Source: Xanthoparmelia taractica
Taxonomy: Eukaryota > Ascomycota > Lecanoromycetes > Lecanorales > Parmeliaceae
NCBI GenBank assembly: GCA_033085395.1
Contig: JANQBS010000120.1
Location: 52,506 to 116,505 of the forward strand
Direction of reading: 5' to 3'
Length of the DNA stretch: 64,000 bases
Each line of letters starts with the position of its first letter. Positions within the stretch are counted from its first letter, which is position 1. The notes beneath the pieces are model-generated. The model was not told the origin of the DNA. It searched no databases and saw only the letters and a program-made list of their open reading frames with translations. The position numbers were made by a program, and so were the translations under genes. Positions 43,994 to 57,119 of the stretch are shown here, in pieces.

Positions 43994-46900
43994 CAGCGGA
44001 TGCACAGAGTTGCTGCTGCTCAGTCATAGTAAGGTGTTAGGATAATGGCAGGCCTGCTAGAGGGGATTTGGAGCTATGTACAATGACACGCCATCACTTT
44101 GACTGTTGGCATCATGGAGCCTCGTCAGATCACGACACATACATCCCTGGGTGCATGCAATTTCATTTTAATGAAGTATGATTTACCATGCCCTTAAGTC
44201 TGCTGCCAAACGCCTTCCTGTGGTGCCCGTATCTCTTAACATGATGACCAATCGATACGTACAACGAGACCACTTTGAGTATTGACCCGAGGAATGCTTT
44301 TCACGAACCTTGTGCCTTTATGTATGCTGCGTACCTACATTAGTCGCTCGCTGCTTCGAATATCTAGCGTGAGGTCAAAGCCGCTTTGCAAAACAAGCGC
44401 AATGCGGGGAAGGCGCGAATGAACTGTCTGTTAGGGTTAGGGTTTTGTCTACCGTACTCGTACCTGCCCGGGTGCCCCCAGTGCCCCCCCTTAGACGCTG
44501 GACCCTCTTTCACGGTACAGCTTAGATATTGGAGTGATTGGACATTATACGAGCAGGGATCATGTACAGGACAACATCCTCCTTCGTCGATACCCAAACC
44601 AAAAAGTTGCTGTACAGCTCGCAGCAGGACAATTACTCTCCTCGATGCATCCCCCCCAAATGTCGATCACGAAAACCACTGCCCCTTTCCAGTGGAAGAC
44701 CGCTGTCTTTGGCAGTCTCCGCCAAGGAAAATATCGTCATGAATGCCACAGGAAAGGCTTAGAGCAGAGGATGCCATACGAAGGGTTTGGATCACGGACC
44801 AATGAGCTCGATGGACTAGATTACCAGAGGTTGACATGCGCGACATGCCTTGGCCCTTCAATCTAAAGTATGTTCGCTCACCTTCGTTGACAGATGCAAT
44901 ATCGGCAATGCACGAATGAAATGTCTCGGCGCGGACCTCAAGCTTGGGCCTTACAACCTTCTATGTCCTCTACATTCTCATCAATATCCTACGCAATCGG
45001 GCTCCTGAATATATCAAGTGCCGGATACAACCTCCTGGGACTCGTCAGTCGTCCTGGTTGGGGGATAAGGCAGAAGAATTTAGGCTATGGCGGCCTTATC
45101 GCTGCATGATTCATCATGGGAAATCTGTGAAGCAGGCCTGCGTGGCCGCGTGGTCCTCTGTTTCTCAGTGCTGCACCATGCTCACGGCCTCATTTTCTGG
45201 CTGGAAATGTTCTACTGCGGTGCACCTCGGAGTGGAGCCTTTCATGGAATGCTTGCCACTGGATTGGCTGAGATACAATTGCATGAGAACAATCGATGGC
45301 CCTAGATCTTCTTTCGTGGAGGGCACCAGCACGGTTTCGTTTGGGACCCCGAACATGCTCTTCGTTACACATTCGCCTGAACGAGCGACGTGCTTGACCA
45401 AGGACGACAAAGCTGCAGCTATTGTTCACATGAAGCACGATGCTCATCGCTAGCGACAAGTCCAATGCAGAATCTGAACCGTTCTCATGGACCTAGGCTT
45501 GTGTGGGTGTTGCAACAGGGATATGATGCTTCCGTCGTTGAAAGCCTCGCCATCATCACACTGATATACGTCGCCCCTTGGCCTTTCCTGTGGGTCTTCA
45601 CTTCGCAGCGATCTATTCCTTATCAAACCTTGGTTTGAACTTGAGATCCTACTTGAGAATAATGCATTCGCGAGGCTGTCTCCTGATTAGCGTGGTGCCC
45701 TGGGAGAAGAATATATGGACTCCTAGGACATTCCAACAGCATCATCTTCACCCTTGGCTAGATTTGTATCGTCACACAGCCCATCCTAGCCCCGCCGAGC
45801 ATCTACATAAAATCAGATGAAGTCGCGAGCTATCGAATTGATGATGTGCAGCTACCTTTCGGAGAATATTGAGGCACGAGAGCCAATCATGCTAGGGGTT
45901 GCTCGCTTGCAGCTGTTGGCTACTTAGTGTTTTTTGCTCCTGCAAGTCTCTTGATGCATTACAGAGGATGTTTGGGTTGCGCCGATCATCGTGCGCTTGA
46001 CTGAGTCAAGCGTAGTACGTTCTCCATCGCTGCAGATGATACGTGTGATTGGGCTGAGTCATGAGGCTTTCAGCTGAAGTGGAGGTGACCTGGGCGTTTT
46101 GCCACGCTTTCATGCAGTCATGACCTGGTACGAATTGAGCTGCTCCTGTAGTTCGTGCACGAGAGGCAGTAAGCAGGGCTCGCCAGCAATCTCGCCCCTG
46201 ACTATGCGAGCCTTACACGAACTGGAATCCAGCTGGCAATCGATGCTGCGTTCATCGCAACCTTTACTCGTTTGCGACGCGATAAATAAGCGAGAAAGTC
46301 CTTTAGTGGGCAGCTCGCAATTGATAAGGTTCTCCAGGCAACTCTTGGTGAGAGAACAAATCCATCGACAAGGGAGACTCGACTGAAGAATTTTCCTGGC
46401 TCTGATCGTGTCAACATCTGACATCCTCCATGTCAATTATGTGAGCATAAAGCGGGCCAGGGACCAGAAGCTTGTCGAGGATCAAGAGGGTGTTCTCAGA
46501 CATTGGCATCTTAATTTCAGGTACACCGTTTAGTTTAGGGCTTTGCGATGATCGAGCGGGCTTTGCCGGCAGTGTAGGGGATCACTACAGGATCGTTGAG
46601 CGTCGAGGTTGCATCCACGAAGTGCCGCCGCATTTCAACAGAGAAGAAACCAACAAGTGCTGAGCCAAAAGATTCGTTCGGCATTGACGGATGGCGTCCA
46701 GTTTAGGAAGATGGCTATCTTTTGACTTGAGCCAGCCATGAGCATCCACGATATCCAGGATGCTCCAAAAAAAGATCCTAAACTCCGCTGATCCTTGTCC
46801 GAATCTGTCCGGCCGAAGCAACCCGGTGGTGATCCTGCTGTCGATTTGACAAGAAAACGGGGCCTGTAGGTAAGCTTATGATGCGTGCATATGCGTATGC

Positions 46901-48033
46901 AGGTCAGCACGGGATGACGCAAAATAGCCAATCAAGAGATGCCAATACAGGAAGTCCCCCGGCACGCTCTATAAGCAATCGTAACTTGGCGCTTGTCGCC
47001 TCTTATCTTTTGACTTTCTTGCTGCGTCGCTGGGTGTCGTCTGTACATGTGTCATTCATCCAGCGTCTAGCCAACTGCTGGGCTACGATCCAAAAACAGG
47101 CCCACTTTTCCCCAACTCTTCAATAATTCGCCAGTCGATGTCCACTCTTTTCCTCCGACATCTTGCATAAACGACTGCAAGTACCACCCAGATTAGGCAG
47201 AGTCGCTCTCAGCTCTCATCACACCACAATTCGCCATAAAGTATACATTTTTTCAAACAAGCCACAATCAATACATCGAGTGGTGAGACGGTTACATTGG
47301 ATTTCGACCGAGAGAAGCATTCGTTCTATCGCTGCGGCTTTGATAAATGCCTTAGTAGCAGTACCAAACAAAAAACCTCATGGAGAGTCGGGCGTCGGTA
47401 CGGCCTGAAAGGCTCAGCTCTCCCAAAAATGGGTAAATTCTACGAAATCGGTCATGCCGGTCTCTGCCTTCTACAATATCTGACCAATGTTAGATAAGAT
47501 CATATGGCCTGTGGGCCTCAGAGCTATCGGTAAAGCTCTTGGCACTCGTATCGTGACTTGAGAGCATGCAGCCTGCAGGTCGACCATCTTGGGACTCTAG
47601 ATAGGCTAATAGCTCTGCTTGCAGGATCGCTGATCTAAGGTCTGTCGTAGCCCTTTTCGGCCATTGTCGGCACTGCAAATCGTCGAGGTACCATGGTACC
47701 TCCCCAAGACTTCACGTTGCTCGGCACCGCTTTTTCTGGACATGATATTCATTGGCTTTCCAAAAAAAAGAGTGGGCCAAGCTATGCAGAGAATTCAAGC
47801 ACGCATATTTATATACCGTGACACTCAACAATTGGACAAAGGTTAGAAGAAAGCAGGCTCCCCGTTCCCTACTAATCAGTGCAGCAAAGCCACCAGCAAG
47901 GCACTCTCGCCATCAGTCGTTTAATTCAACACTCGCTGCAACCCCCCGCACTCTCCAGGACCCCAGGGCTAAGTACTTATCAATAACTTCAACATCGACA
48001 CTCACCGAGTACTTCTTCTTCATCAACTCGACT
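43994..48033. other. Gene-poor stretch, no supported gene
   Basis: 4 kb of normal composition. There is a double TTAGGG (about 44429-44442), too short to be a telomere relic. The longest open frame (44944-45453) lacks an ATG start and any family feature. Confidence 0.45.
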
Positions 48034-48378
48034 ATGAAGACCTCCGTCACCCTCATGGCTGCCTGTGCAGTTCTGTACTCGGTCTTCTGGTCAGTACAGC
48101 ATCTCCATTCCTTCCTACAGTCTAGCATCTTTCTGACCAGCACCAGTCCAGTGGGTGGTGGCCCTCTGCCTGAAATACACGCCGAAGGCCGTCAGTTCAA
48201 CTCACGCTTCGCCCCTGTTGCTCGTCCAGTGTTCCCTCGCAGCTACTGGGACAACGTCACGTCGACCCCCACCATTCCGGGCCCGACAGCGTACAAACGC
48301 TCCTACCCTGCCGGACCCACTGCCTCCGCCTACGTCTTCCACGACAAACACTTTGACAAAGACCACAAAGAGGCCTAG
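48034..48378 (+). CDS. Possible small secreted protein
   Basis: Two exons, 48034-48089 and 48147-48378, with a 57-nt in-frame intron, 95 aa. The N-terminus MKTSVTLMAACAVLYSVF is a clear signal-peptide shape. The mature part begins near PVGGGPLPEIHAEGRQFNS and is rich in Pro, Tyr, Arg and His, with SYWDNVTSTPTIPGPTAYKR. If unspliced, the frame stays open and inserts 19 hydrophobic and Ser residues. I recognise no family; a secreted orphan or effector-like peptide is the best description. Support is the signal peptide, the splice signals and the lack of a stop, so confidence is limited. Confidence 0.42.
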   Translation: MKTSVTLMAACAVLYSVFWSVQHLHSFLQSSIFLTSTSPVGGGPLPEIHAEGRQFNSRFAPVARPVFPRSYWDNVTSTPTIPGPTAYKRSYPAGPTASAYVFHDKHFDKDHKEA

Positions 48379-49171
48379 ACAGATGAACGTTCTCAACAAC
48401 GACGACCGCAGAAGCTCTCTCGAGGATCGAGCAAGTACGACAAGGCATCCTTACTGCTAGCACAGAAACTAGACGGACACTGAGTGAACACGGAGTTGAG
48501 GATAGAAAACATTCACTTGTTGTAATGAGACCATGATAGAGCACATTGATTGGGTAATGGATGGCCTGGGGATGGACTGGGGTGTTTGCCAGCGCATCGC
48601 CAGCTGGGCGGCGCTGGTTTTTCTTTGGGGGTTGGGAGTCTTTGAGTTTCTCACACTATCATTAGTCCAGAGTTATTGATGATAATGACACCAACCCCTT
48701 ATAGCCCTTATGGCCTTGTCGCTCCTTGGTCTCATGAGCCGCTGCCGCTACAATCTCATTGCTGTGGCTTTTTCACCACGTTGGTTGTTGGCACCTCGAC
48801 CCTACAGGCAATGGCTGATGAGACATACCGCGTTGTTCTGGGTTCATTGCGGCACAAATACCAAGTCTAGGACAAGGGTATTGTTTCTAGCGTTCGCAAT
48901 TGTCTTTGTGCTTCTTACAATGTAAGAGTATCAAGGGAGGAAACAATGAGGCGATGGTGCTTTGTCCAGGCACAATAACATAGCAGCAATGCCGTTGTCC
49001 GCCATCTCGTTAACAAAGACGATGTTCCCCAGCGCTGCCCTTCTTTACCTTCATATGCTCTTCTCTCCTCACTTCATCATCATCAAGCTCTACGATCTGA
49101 AGTTCCCAGCACTCTGTAAGGCAAATTCAAATTCCACCCATCGAGATCAGCAGCACTCACGACCATCAACC
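48379..49171. other. Intergenic
   Basis: About 790 bp between two predicted secreted-protein genes. Nothing further supported. Confidence 0.35.
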
Positions 49172-49951
49172 ATGCATTCCACAAACGTGCTCCTCGCTTT
49201 CGGCTTTACCATGGCCGCAACCACCAGCGCTGCTCCACTATCGAATCCGACCCCAACCATGCATCCACTCTTTACGGTCGTCAGCCGCATTCCTGCAAGT
49301 ACGCCTTCGGGAGTGGCTAATGCCACTGCCGGTAAATTGCCCAACCACGAGCATTCCCCTGACTGCGAGCACAGCTACAACGCGAACCACAACAGCACGA
49401 ATGAGCGTGCTCACAATTCAACTGCTGAGGATAAGGGTGATGCTACGGAGGGACAAGGCCATGATGATGAATCAAAGGGCTACCCGTCACTGTATCCAGG
49501 CTTTAATGCAAGTTCCTACGCCCACCCCCACGCGGTCCAGGCACACAACCACACCGGCTGCTACCGCAACGCCTCCTCCCACCACAACACCAAAGCCACT
49601 GACGCTGTCTATGATAAGACAGCTCAGCCTGACATGGCTGACGCGGGTGCGGAGTTGTTGCTCGCCCACCCGGGAAACGGTTGCGCTCACTCATCATACC
49701 GTAACGGTAATAGCACCGTTGGTCATAGCTACGATAAGAAGTCAGTGGGTCCTGAGGTAAATGTGACGGTGTGTCTGGGAAGGGATTGCAAGGATTCGGA
49801 GCTTGTGACAGCTAAGGTGAATGAGGCTGGCAAGCTAGTGGGGATGGAGGCTAAGAATAGCAAGGGCATGGTTAGACGTGAAGATACGGGTTTCTCGTAT
49901 GAAGATTTTGCGAGGCAGATGTCTGGCGCACGAATAGCCGGAGGAGTGTAA
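49172..49951 (+). CDS. Predicted secreted His/Asn-rich protein, unknown function
   Basis: Single exon of 259 aa from the ATG at 49172. The frame is open further upstream, but this ATG starts directly at a signal peptide (MHSTNVLLAFGFTMAATTSA, cleavage likely before APLSNP). The mature part is rich in His, Asn, Ser and Gly, with many N-glycosylation sequons (NAT, NST, NHT, NAS, NVT) and a few Cys (CEH, GCYRN, GCAH, VCLGRDCKDSE). The C-terminal half is less repetitive (VNVTVCLGRDCKDSELVTAK). I do not recognise a family. Metal-binding or wall-associated roles are conceivable from the His content, but that is speculation. It lies between housekeeping genes and the transposon island, in gene-poor DNA. 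Confidence 0.6.
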   Translation: MHSTNVLLAFGFTMAATTSAAPLSNPTPTMHPLFTVVSRIPASTPSGVANATAGKLPNHEHSPDCEHSYNANHNSTNERAHNSTAEDKGDATEGQGHDDESKGYPSLYPGFNASSYAHPHAVQAHNHTGCYRNASSHHNTKATDAVYDKTAQPDMADAGAELLLAHPGNGCAHSSYRNGNSTVGHSYDKKSVGPEVNVTVCLGRDCKDSELVTAKVNEAGKLVGMEAKNSKGMVRREDTGFSYEDFARQMSGARIAGGV

Positions 49952-52430
49952 GCAGAGGGAGGGTGAGATTATCTTTAGTGCCCGGGCTCGATTGCTTATG
50001 GAGGGAGGTAGGATGCTTACGGCCGCTGTTAGTAACATAGCCACTGAGCGTAACGCTCTTGACACCCTCAAACGGGTCCTATTCCGTTGATTATGCTCTA
50101 GATTCCGCGTTGGTAAACCTCCAATAATGGCAGAATGGCTCACGGGAAGCCGGCAACCCTGCCATGGATATCTCGATCTCTCTCCATACTTGCCAAATCT
50201 AGAGCGGGCAAGCGAAGTCCTCAACGCAGTAAGTCGGCCCCCCGCGGATTTCCGGAAGATTTGTGAACCCGAAAAATGGAATAGCTTAGGGATAATGGTC
50301 GGGATAAGGGTGGGGATAGGAAGGCATATCGGGCAGAAAAATAGAGGTGCCCTTCCCGTGCAAGCAGCTTTTCAAACCTCCAATGTCACATGTACCCCTT
50401 GCAGATCAGCATTGACCGCTTCGACTTACTCTCTTTTTCAGCCTTCCAATCAATACCCACCTCCCAAATGCAGAAGAGAGAAGCGAAACGATGGGGCGAG
50501 GCCTTGTCGGAGGATTCGGGGGCCCACCCACTTGGACAGCAAGAAGATGAAAATGCCTCATGCGGCTAAAGGGGGAATAGGAAGGAGTGACGAGAGTGTG
50601 CATGGCCCTTATGCATGTCATCCAGTCGAGTATACATATAAAACTAGTCCGTATGTAGATAAGTGGCTCGGTTAAGATGGGGAGGGATCAAGTCTTGGCG
50701 CCAGACTCGCGTCTTACGGGATACGCTGTGCTTTTGGCGTGCATGGATCCTTTTCCCTTTTCGTCCTCTTCCTTTTCTTCTTCTAACTCTTTTTTCTCTT
50801 TGCAGGAACGAGCTAGAGAAACGAGGCTATTGATTTCTCATCCATCATTATTCATATACGGACCTGTGTACCCCAATGCGGCTGATACTTTCGTCCATGA
50901 CGGGTGGTAAGAAGTGAGATGGGCTCGTATTGTATGCTACTTGATTACTTTAGGTACGTTGGCATTACTAACGCTTTTTCTTTTCTTGGTTCGTAGACGG
51001 TACCTCTTCAAAAACGGTCAGCACACCTTCCAACTTCTTCGGCCTCCATTCAAGTCTGGACGGTTGTGATGGATAAGTCTCACTGTTTTCCTTGGTGCGC
51101 GCCACTGACCGCTCGACTTTGTCTTTTATCTATATACTCAGTGGTGCGTTTGCTGCTTCTGTAGCTCCAAATCCCTCAAACTGATGTGCAACTTGGCCAA
51201 CATGATCCATCGCCTTGGAACTATCGATCGAGCAGCCTCGATAGCCAACGTGCGACAATCTTGCTTTGCTGGTGTTGCATCTTGATAGCGCAATGTTCTC
51301 TTGAACAACGCAGCAGCACGTCCCTCTAAACCTTATGCGACGTTCCCATGAATCGGATATCCGGCCACGAGGGAGAATGTCGGGCGGAAGATACTCGATT
51401 TGACTGGATACACTTGCTCTCACTGGTAGGCGGAGCAAACGGCATGATGTGGGGGAGAAGTCGCAGGCAATGACGAGATATAACTGCATGTTCACGAGGA
51501 TGACGACATCCAAAACGCCAGCTGTACTTGCATAAGGTACAAAGGTACGTTGCAAAGTTATCGTGCAGCGGAATGCGTCCGTTTTGGGACAACCACCACA
51601 ATCTTGCTCAGATTCGCTATCTCGCTATGTCTCGGATATCACGAACCAAGCATCCGCATGGCGAAGTACCTGCTACCGTCGTACATCTCTCCATCATGTC
51701 ACGACCAGGCGCTGCAACTGCCAAGCTCCCGAGCTACCCCACGGCGTCCGAGGAATCCCAGCCCTCGTCCTCGCCATCGCCATCACCATCACCATCGCCC
51801 TAGCGACGCCCATCCACATCACCTCCGCATCTCCTTCTTCTTCATCGGCTACCCCAATCGAACGCCAAGCTAAAGTACCTTTCCCTTCTTCCGGACCCTC
51901 CACACCCAAACCATCCGCTTCTCTTCCCCCTCAACGCCAACTCTCTGTCGCCACGCCTATGCTTCCCTCTCCCTTTCTCCCTTCCCCAGTTCCGTCTCTA
52001 ATCTCCAACCTTGACACCCCGCAAGCACATCTTCGAAACCAGTTCCGCGATGTTGCTATGGAGTACCACGAGATCTTACTAGCTCGATGGGATGAAAGAA
52101 TGGCAGTAAAGGGGAGGAGAAGATGAGGGAGACTTTTAGGATGAGGAGTGGGGGAACCTGAGAAGAGGGTGCTATGTGGAGGGTTCTGAAGCGTAGGAAT
52201 CGAAGCGGAGAGGGGAAGGTGAGTACGCAGCCAGACGACCAACAACCTCACACCCCTATCGATGCCATGCCGCCAAATCGTAGACCCCGTACATACAACA
52301 TAGCAGATAACTCGATCCGCACGCAAACCATGCTCTTCCTCTTGCTCTTCCCAAAACCCTTCCCCACCACTCCATGCAGCAAAGAAACCTCACTCCGCAT
52401 CCATATCCACATACTCGTCCTCGTAATCTC
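49952..52430. other. Intergenic, no supported gene
   Basis: Contains two open frames of about 185 codons (50127-50675 with ATG, 51563-52126 without). Both lack recognisable motifs. The second has a hydrophobic stretch (VLAIAITITIALATPIHITS) and a Ser/Pro-rich part, so it might be an exon of an unseen gene; I do not call it. Confidence 0.35.
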
Positions 52431-52437
52431 GAGTGCG

Positions 52438-52575
52438 TATGCCTTGCCTTGCCTTTACCTCACCTTACCTTGCCTTTACCTCACCTTACCTTGCCTTTAC
52501 CTTGCCTCGCCTTGCCTTGCCTCGCCTTGCCTTGCCTTGCCTCGCCTTTGCCTTGCCTCGCCTTTGCCTTGACTT
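52438..52575 (+). repeat. CCTTGCC-based tandem repeat
   Basis: A roughly 21-bp unit combining CCTTGCCTTTACCTCACCTTA is repeated about three times, then shorter CCTTG/CCTCG units follow. It is pure low-complexity DNA; overlapping frames encode only Leu/Pro/Cys/Ala repeats. Confidence 0.8.
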
Positions 52576-52739
52576 ACCAAGCCGATCGCATCGCATCCTC
52601 CATCTACCTACCTATCTACAAAACCTTGCACCCTGCCTCAATGCATGCATCCATACCCAAGATCAAAGCAAAACGCGAGAAGAGAAAAAGCGAAGTAAAG
52701 CAAAGTAAAGTGAAGCAAAGTAGATATATACTATTCCTT

Positions 52740-53150
52740 CTTATTTCCTTCCTTCCTCTCTTTTCCTTTCACCTATACACGTACACGGGGACACGATGGG
52801 ATTTTGCGTGTGATGAATGGAGGGATGGATGGATGGATGAATAGAGATTTCTTACTCACTCACTCACTCACTTACTTACTTTCTCCCTTCCCTCCCTTCC
52901 TCTCTTCCTAAGTTACTCACTAACTTACTAACTCACTGATTTACTTACTTACTTACTCTCTTTCTCACTCTTCTCTTTCTTCTTTCTCCCTTCCTCCCTT
53001 TCTCCCTTCCTCTCTTCCTCTCTTTCTCCCTTTCTCCCTTTCTCCCTTTCTCCCTTTCTCTCTTTCTTTCTTCCTCTTTTCCTCCCTTCCTCCCTTCCTT
53101 TCTTCCTCTCTCTCTTTCTCCCTCTCTTTCTCCCTCCCTTAATCGATATA
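52740..53150. repeat. Polypyrimidine tract with ACTC/TTAC and CTTTCTCCC units
   Basis: The plus strand has tandem ACTC and TTAC units (about 52850-52960), followed by TTTCTCCC/TTCCTCCC units to about 53140. Confidence 0.8.
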
Positions 53151-53304
53151 CGTACATAAATATATATATAAATGCTAAATAATAAACGCACCTCCGCCTA
53201 GATCTAATAACCAACTGAGTGCTATTTTTTATATAAAATAAAAGAATGTGTTCCCCGTTTTGCTTGTTAATCGTGTAGGTATTGAGAGTGATACTTTATT
53301 AAAG

Positions 53305-53470
53305 ATGAGAAAGGGGGGAGAGAGGGGAGAGGGGAGAAGAAGAGAAAGGGGAGAGAGAGGAGGGGAGATAGTGAGTAAAGAATAGAAGAAAAAGAGAGGA
53401 AGTGAGATAGGGAGAAGGGAGAAGAGGAGAAAGAGGATAAGTAAATAAGTAAGGGAGATATGAGCTATAT
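53305..53470. repeat. Polypurine tract (GGAGAG-type units)
   Basis: A/G-rich on the plus strand with GGGAGAGAGG and GAAGAG units. A second GGGGAGAG array lies at about 53905-53965. Together with the preceding pyrimidine tract it forms a Y block followed by an R block. Confidence 0.75.
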
Positions 53471-53969
53471 CGCAGCCTCTTCACCGACAAGACAAGATAG
53501 AATAGGCTCACTGGATACATGTACACAACAATAGACGGAATATACGAACGTCCGATTGATAGATCAATTGACTCAAACCCCCTCAACCTCGTACCTCCCC
53601 GTTCGCTGGTCCAAACCACCTTCCCACTCAGCTGCCCCTTACACCTTCTCGTACAATCCCAGCACAGATCCGGCGCGGGTGTGCGCTACTACTGTTGTTG
53701 TGGTGTTTAACCAGCCCAGTCATGTTAGCCTGTTAGCAATTGTAACCAGCCCCGTAATATCAGGGACTCGAGATGTAATTCGATTGCATATAATGTGCCC
53801 TGATATAATAAACGAGCTTTTAGGAATATCTGAATGGATGTGGGGACGATAATGGGTGGGATGGTGGGGAGTGAGTATAGGAGGAAGGGTAGCGGTTAGT
53901 AGAGCAGGGAGAGGGGAGAGGAAGGGGAGAGGGGTGAGGGGAGAGGGGAGAGGGGAGAGGGGAGATAAG

Positions 53970-56900
53970 CCGAGAAACTGGGGATGATATCAAGCTTAAT
54001 GTAATCGTCATCCTCTAACCATATCATTCTCAGCGAGGATACGCAACTTTTGAATCTTGATCTCAGGGCTCCCAGAGGGCCGGAGGATGTGTGTCTTATA
54101 CACACGACTATATTGAAGCCGGTCCCGCTGCCCGGCCCTTACATCCTCACTTCTCAAATCCCACACGCGTCGTCGTCACGACCACAATGCTAGATCCAGA
54201 ACGCCAGCTTAGTGAGCATCCCCAGAACCGTTGAGCATGTATCCGCTGCCCTATGGGACGACGGAGCGCGTCAGTAACGATGTAGGCAGGAGACGTCCAA
54301 TGGCGGTCCGAACGCTGCAGGCAATGGCAAGCGAGTCGAGGTACCCGAGGACGACGGAAAATATATAGATAGTCTTCAATCGATACATGCACCAGAACCA
54401 GAAGCCGGCGCTGTGAACATGGGAAGAGTGACTTGGGATCGATCAATCACGACCGTTGCTATCGGGCATATGGTGGCGTTTGCACTAAGGGGTAGATAAG
54501 ACTGGTATCTTATATAGATTTACTCTTTTTCTTATCTTTCGAGATAGCTAGCGTCCCTGAGCAGTCGTAAAGATTGCGTGTTTGTGGGCCGTGGCGCTGA
54601 AGGTGGTTTTTATCATCGCAGGCACCTCGGTGTGTTTGTAACATGGTGCAGGTTTGAATTTATAAGGCGGAAGGCGCCGGAGGTTGATAAGGGGTTCGTG
54701 GGACAGATTGTGAGAAGCTGATTCGAAGGAGCGGCTGAGGCTGACATGGGAGGAAGGATTGATTTCTTGTGGGCGTGTCAGAGACTCAGAGTGTCATTTA
54801 CATAATGCATGCCATGTACGGTATGGTTCTGAGGCCTTGTGGACTGGATGGAAGGCGAACTCAGGTGGATATAGAGTGCGGCATAGAGTGAAGAAAGGTT
54901 GCTGACCGACGGCTTAGGGATGTGAAAGATAAGTCCAATGGGTTGCTCTTTAGAGCCATGCTAAAGATGCGCAAGAGACCTCTGTGCGTAATTCGGCTCC
55001 TCATGACTTAGAACGAAGATCGCAATCGTGGAATCCCTTATTTTTAGCCCCTACCAATGTATGCGGATATTCAAGCATCAGGGCCCCTCATGCTGGGCAG
55101 CTTACATTGATGGAAGGCATGCTTGTACTGGAAGGCAATACTTCTGGCCCCGGTCTTGTTAACCTAGGGCGCAGACGTAGATATGAGAACATGAAAAGCT
55201 TTTTCTCAATATGCTTCCCTGCTCATGATTTCAAGGTGTTGGAGGGGACTTAGTTCGTCGCACTGAGAATACTTATTGATAGATTTGCGTGGTGATTAGT
55301 CTGCATTGAAGAGACAGATGCTAGTTGAGGCCCTTTTGCTCCTTGTTTTGGGCTCTGCAGACCTTTTGATCACTCTCCTTTGCCTCATAACCCTTGCTTG
55401 GGCTCACTACGACGCTGCCGCCGTAAAGCTGATCCGGAACGGTTAATGCTGAACATCTCAGCACCATGGCCAGGGCCCGGTTTTGGACCCTTTTTGGCCC
55501 AAGCTTGTCGCTCTAATTGCCGGTCTTTGTTCAAATAAGAGGCCATCTTGCCAGCTTTTCTTTCTGTACTAAGAGGGATAACCAAACCTCTCCCGGAAAT
55601 GATATATCAGAGTTGTCGATAACCATCTCTTCATCCGATTCCAGCAGATGTCTTTACTATACATCAGAGCTTGTGACAGGGGGTGGGGCGGAACCTTATG
55701 GCAGCCGCTCCTGGCTCAAGAAGGAGAAGGTTTTGGAGGATTCGTTATTAGAGGAGGCTGGGACAGCTCGAAGGTCGACGCCAGCCATGTCATTGGGGGT
55801 GCCGCATTTGTACTTTGTAGCCCTGATATCATATAAGAGATGGCTTTCGCATCGCGGGTGACACTATGACCTGTCGTATGGGCATGCCTAGTGATAGATT
55901 GGTCGTGACGGAATTCACGTATCGCAGGTCATCTTGTAAGGGTTTCACAAGACTTGGAGTACTTCTGCTATAGTCGCTTCGTGCACTGCTCATAGGTGCC
56001 CAAATCAGGCCTTAATAAAGGGCTATCACGGTCCCTGTACGATGGTGAAGTCCAGTATGGTGAAATAGTCGGCGTCAAAAAAAGTATTCGGCCGTTGCGA
56101 ATGCTTAAGATCTTGGACAAGCGTTGGACGATTGGTAAGAGCTGCATTGTACAAGGTACCAGGAGATCCTGCCGTAAGCGTGCCTAACTAAAGAAAGACC
56201 TCTGCCGCCAAGCAGTAATCTTCTAGTCATGGGATATAAGACTTCAAATTCATGTCCAGCTGGTTCAACATTGACTGCATCGATCTATAGACAGTGAGGG
56301 TCAAGCATACTTGGTCAGTGAGGATCGTCCGCTTGCCTGAGGCGTTACAATGCTATGTATGGATGGAAAGATCCCGTCAGATCGAATGATTTCGTATCTG
56401 TTGCGACGTGTTGGACAAAGGATGTAGGAGGTTGATCTTCTTCTCATAGGGTTGTATTTCTCATAGGGTTGTGTACGTATCCTTACGCATCCCTTGCGAT
56501 GCATCTGTAAGTCTGGGAAATAATCCATCAATAAGGTACCCTGTCCATTGTGCCCTGTCGATGCACTCTGATTCCTTGGCCTAGAACCAAGTTCCAGGTC
56601 TTGCCTGGGCCTGGCAGGAACCATACCGCTTGATGCAGCCGCTGGCCTAGTCGTTGTCCCGCCTGGCGCTTGGCACTCTGTTACTGTCGCACTGATAAGG
56701 TATCAAACCATCTCCGAGGACTTGTATATTCACAAGCAAAGCCACTAAAGCGACATTGAATGAAAGGGCCGAAATTCACTGACAGAGATAGCATTAAGCC
56801 ACGAGGGAAGATAATGGGCAGTAAAATTACCCGACCTCAGCTTCATTCCTAGCAGTAGCGCCACTGCAAGCTGTAGGGGCCGAGAGTCCAACTCAAGTCA

Positions 56901-57009
56901 TCATCAAGGACACCCTCGTCCTCCGTCCATTACTAGTGTTCAGTAAGCCGGAAAAGACTGAAGACTGAGAGTAATAGCTTTTGCCGTCTTGTCCAACTGT
57001 GCAGGCTTA
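53970..57009. other. Gene-poor flank of the transposon island
   Basis: About 3 kb with normal GC up to 57009. Fragments of open frames (for example 55385-55585 minus and 55648-55836 plus) are broken by stops and could be a decayed gene or element; no family could be named. Confidence 0.35.
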
Positions 57010-57119
57010 CTCTTTTTTGCAAAACCCTGTGCGGGAGCTCGGCCTTGGCGAATCACCCCGCCATTTTTTGCCTGGACGATTATTCAAGAAGAGCAGGAGA
57101 TATATCGCGATATATAGTG
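57010..57119 (+). repeat. Left terminal inverted repeat of copy A
   Basis: Pairs with 61633-61743 with a handful of mismatches, mainly C-to-T or G-to-A. It includes the block GCGGGAGCTCGGCCTTGG and ends in ATATCGCGATATA. Confidence 0.8.

Noticed and set aside
44425..44445. Telomere-like TTAGGG repeats
   Set aside because: Only two units, within chance expectation; not a telomere or clear interstitial relic.
44944..45453. 169-codon plus-strand frame
   Set aside because: No ATG at the start and no recognisable domain; overlaps other random frames.
50127..50675. 182-codon ATG-started frame
   Set aside because: No signal peptide, no domain and atypical composition; could be chance in GC-balanced DNA.
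51563..52126. 187-codon frame with a hydrophobic stretch
   Set aside because: Lacks an in-frame ATG near the start and a clear upstream exon; kept only as a note.
55385..55861. Broken frames resembling a decayed gene
   Set aside because: Interrupted by stops and no domain could be named; not enough to call a pseudogene.
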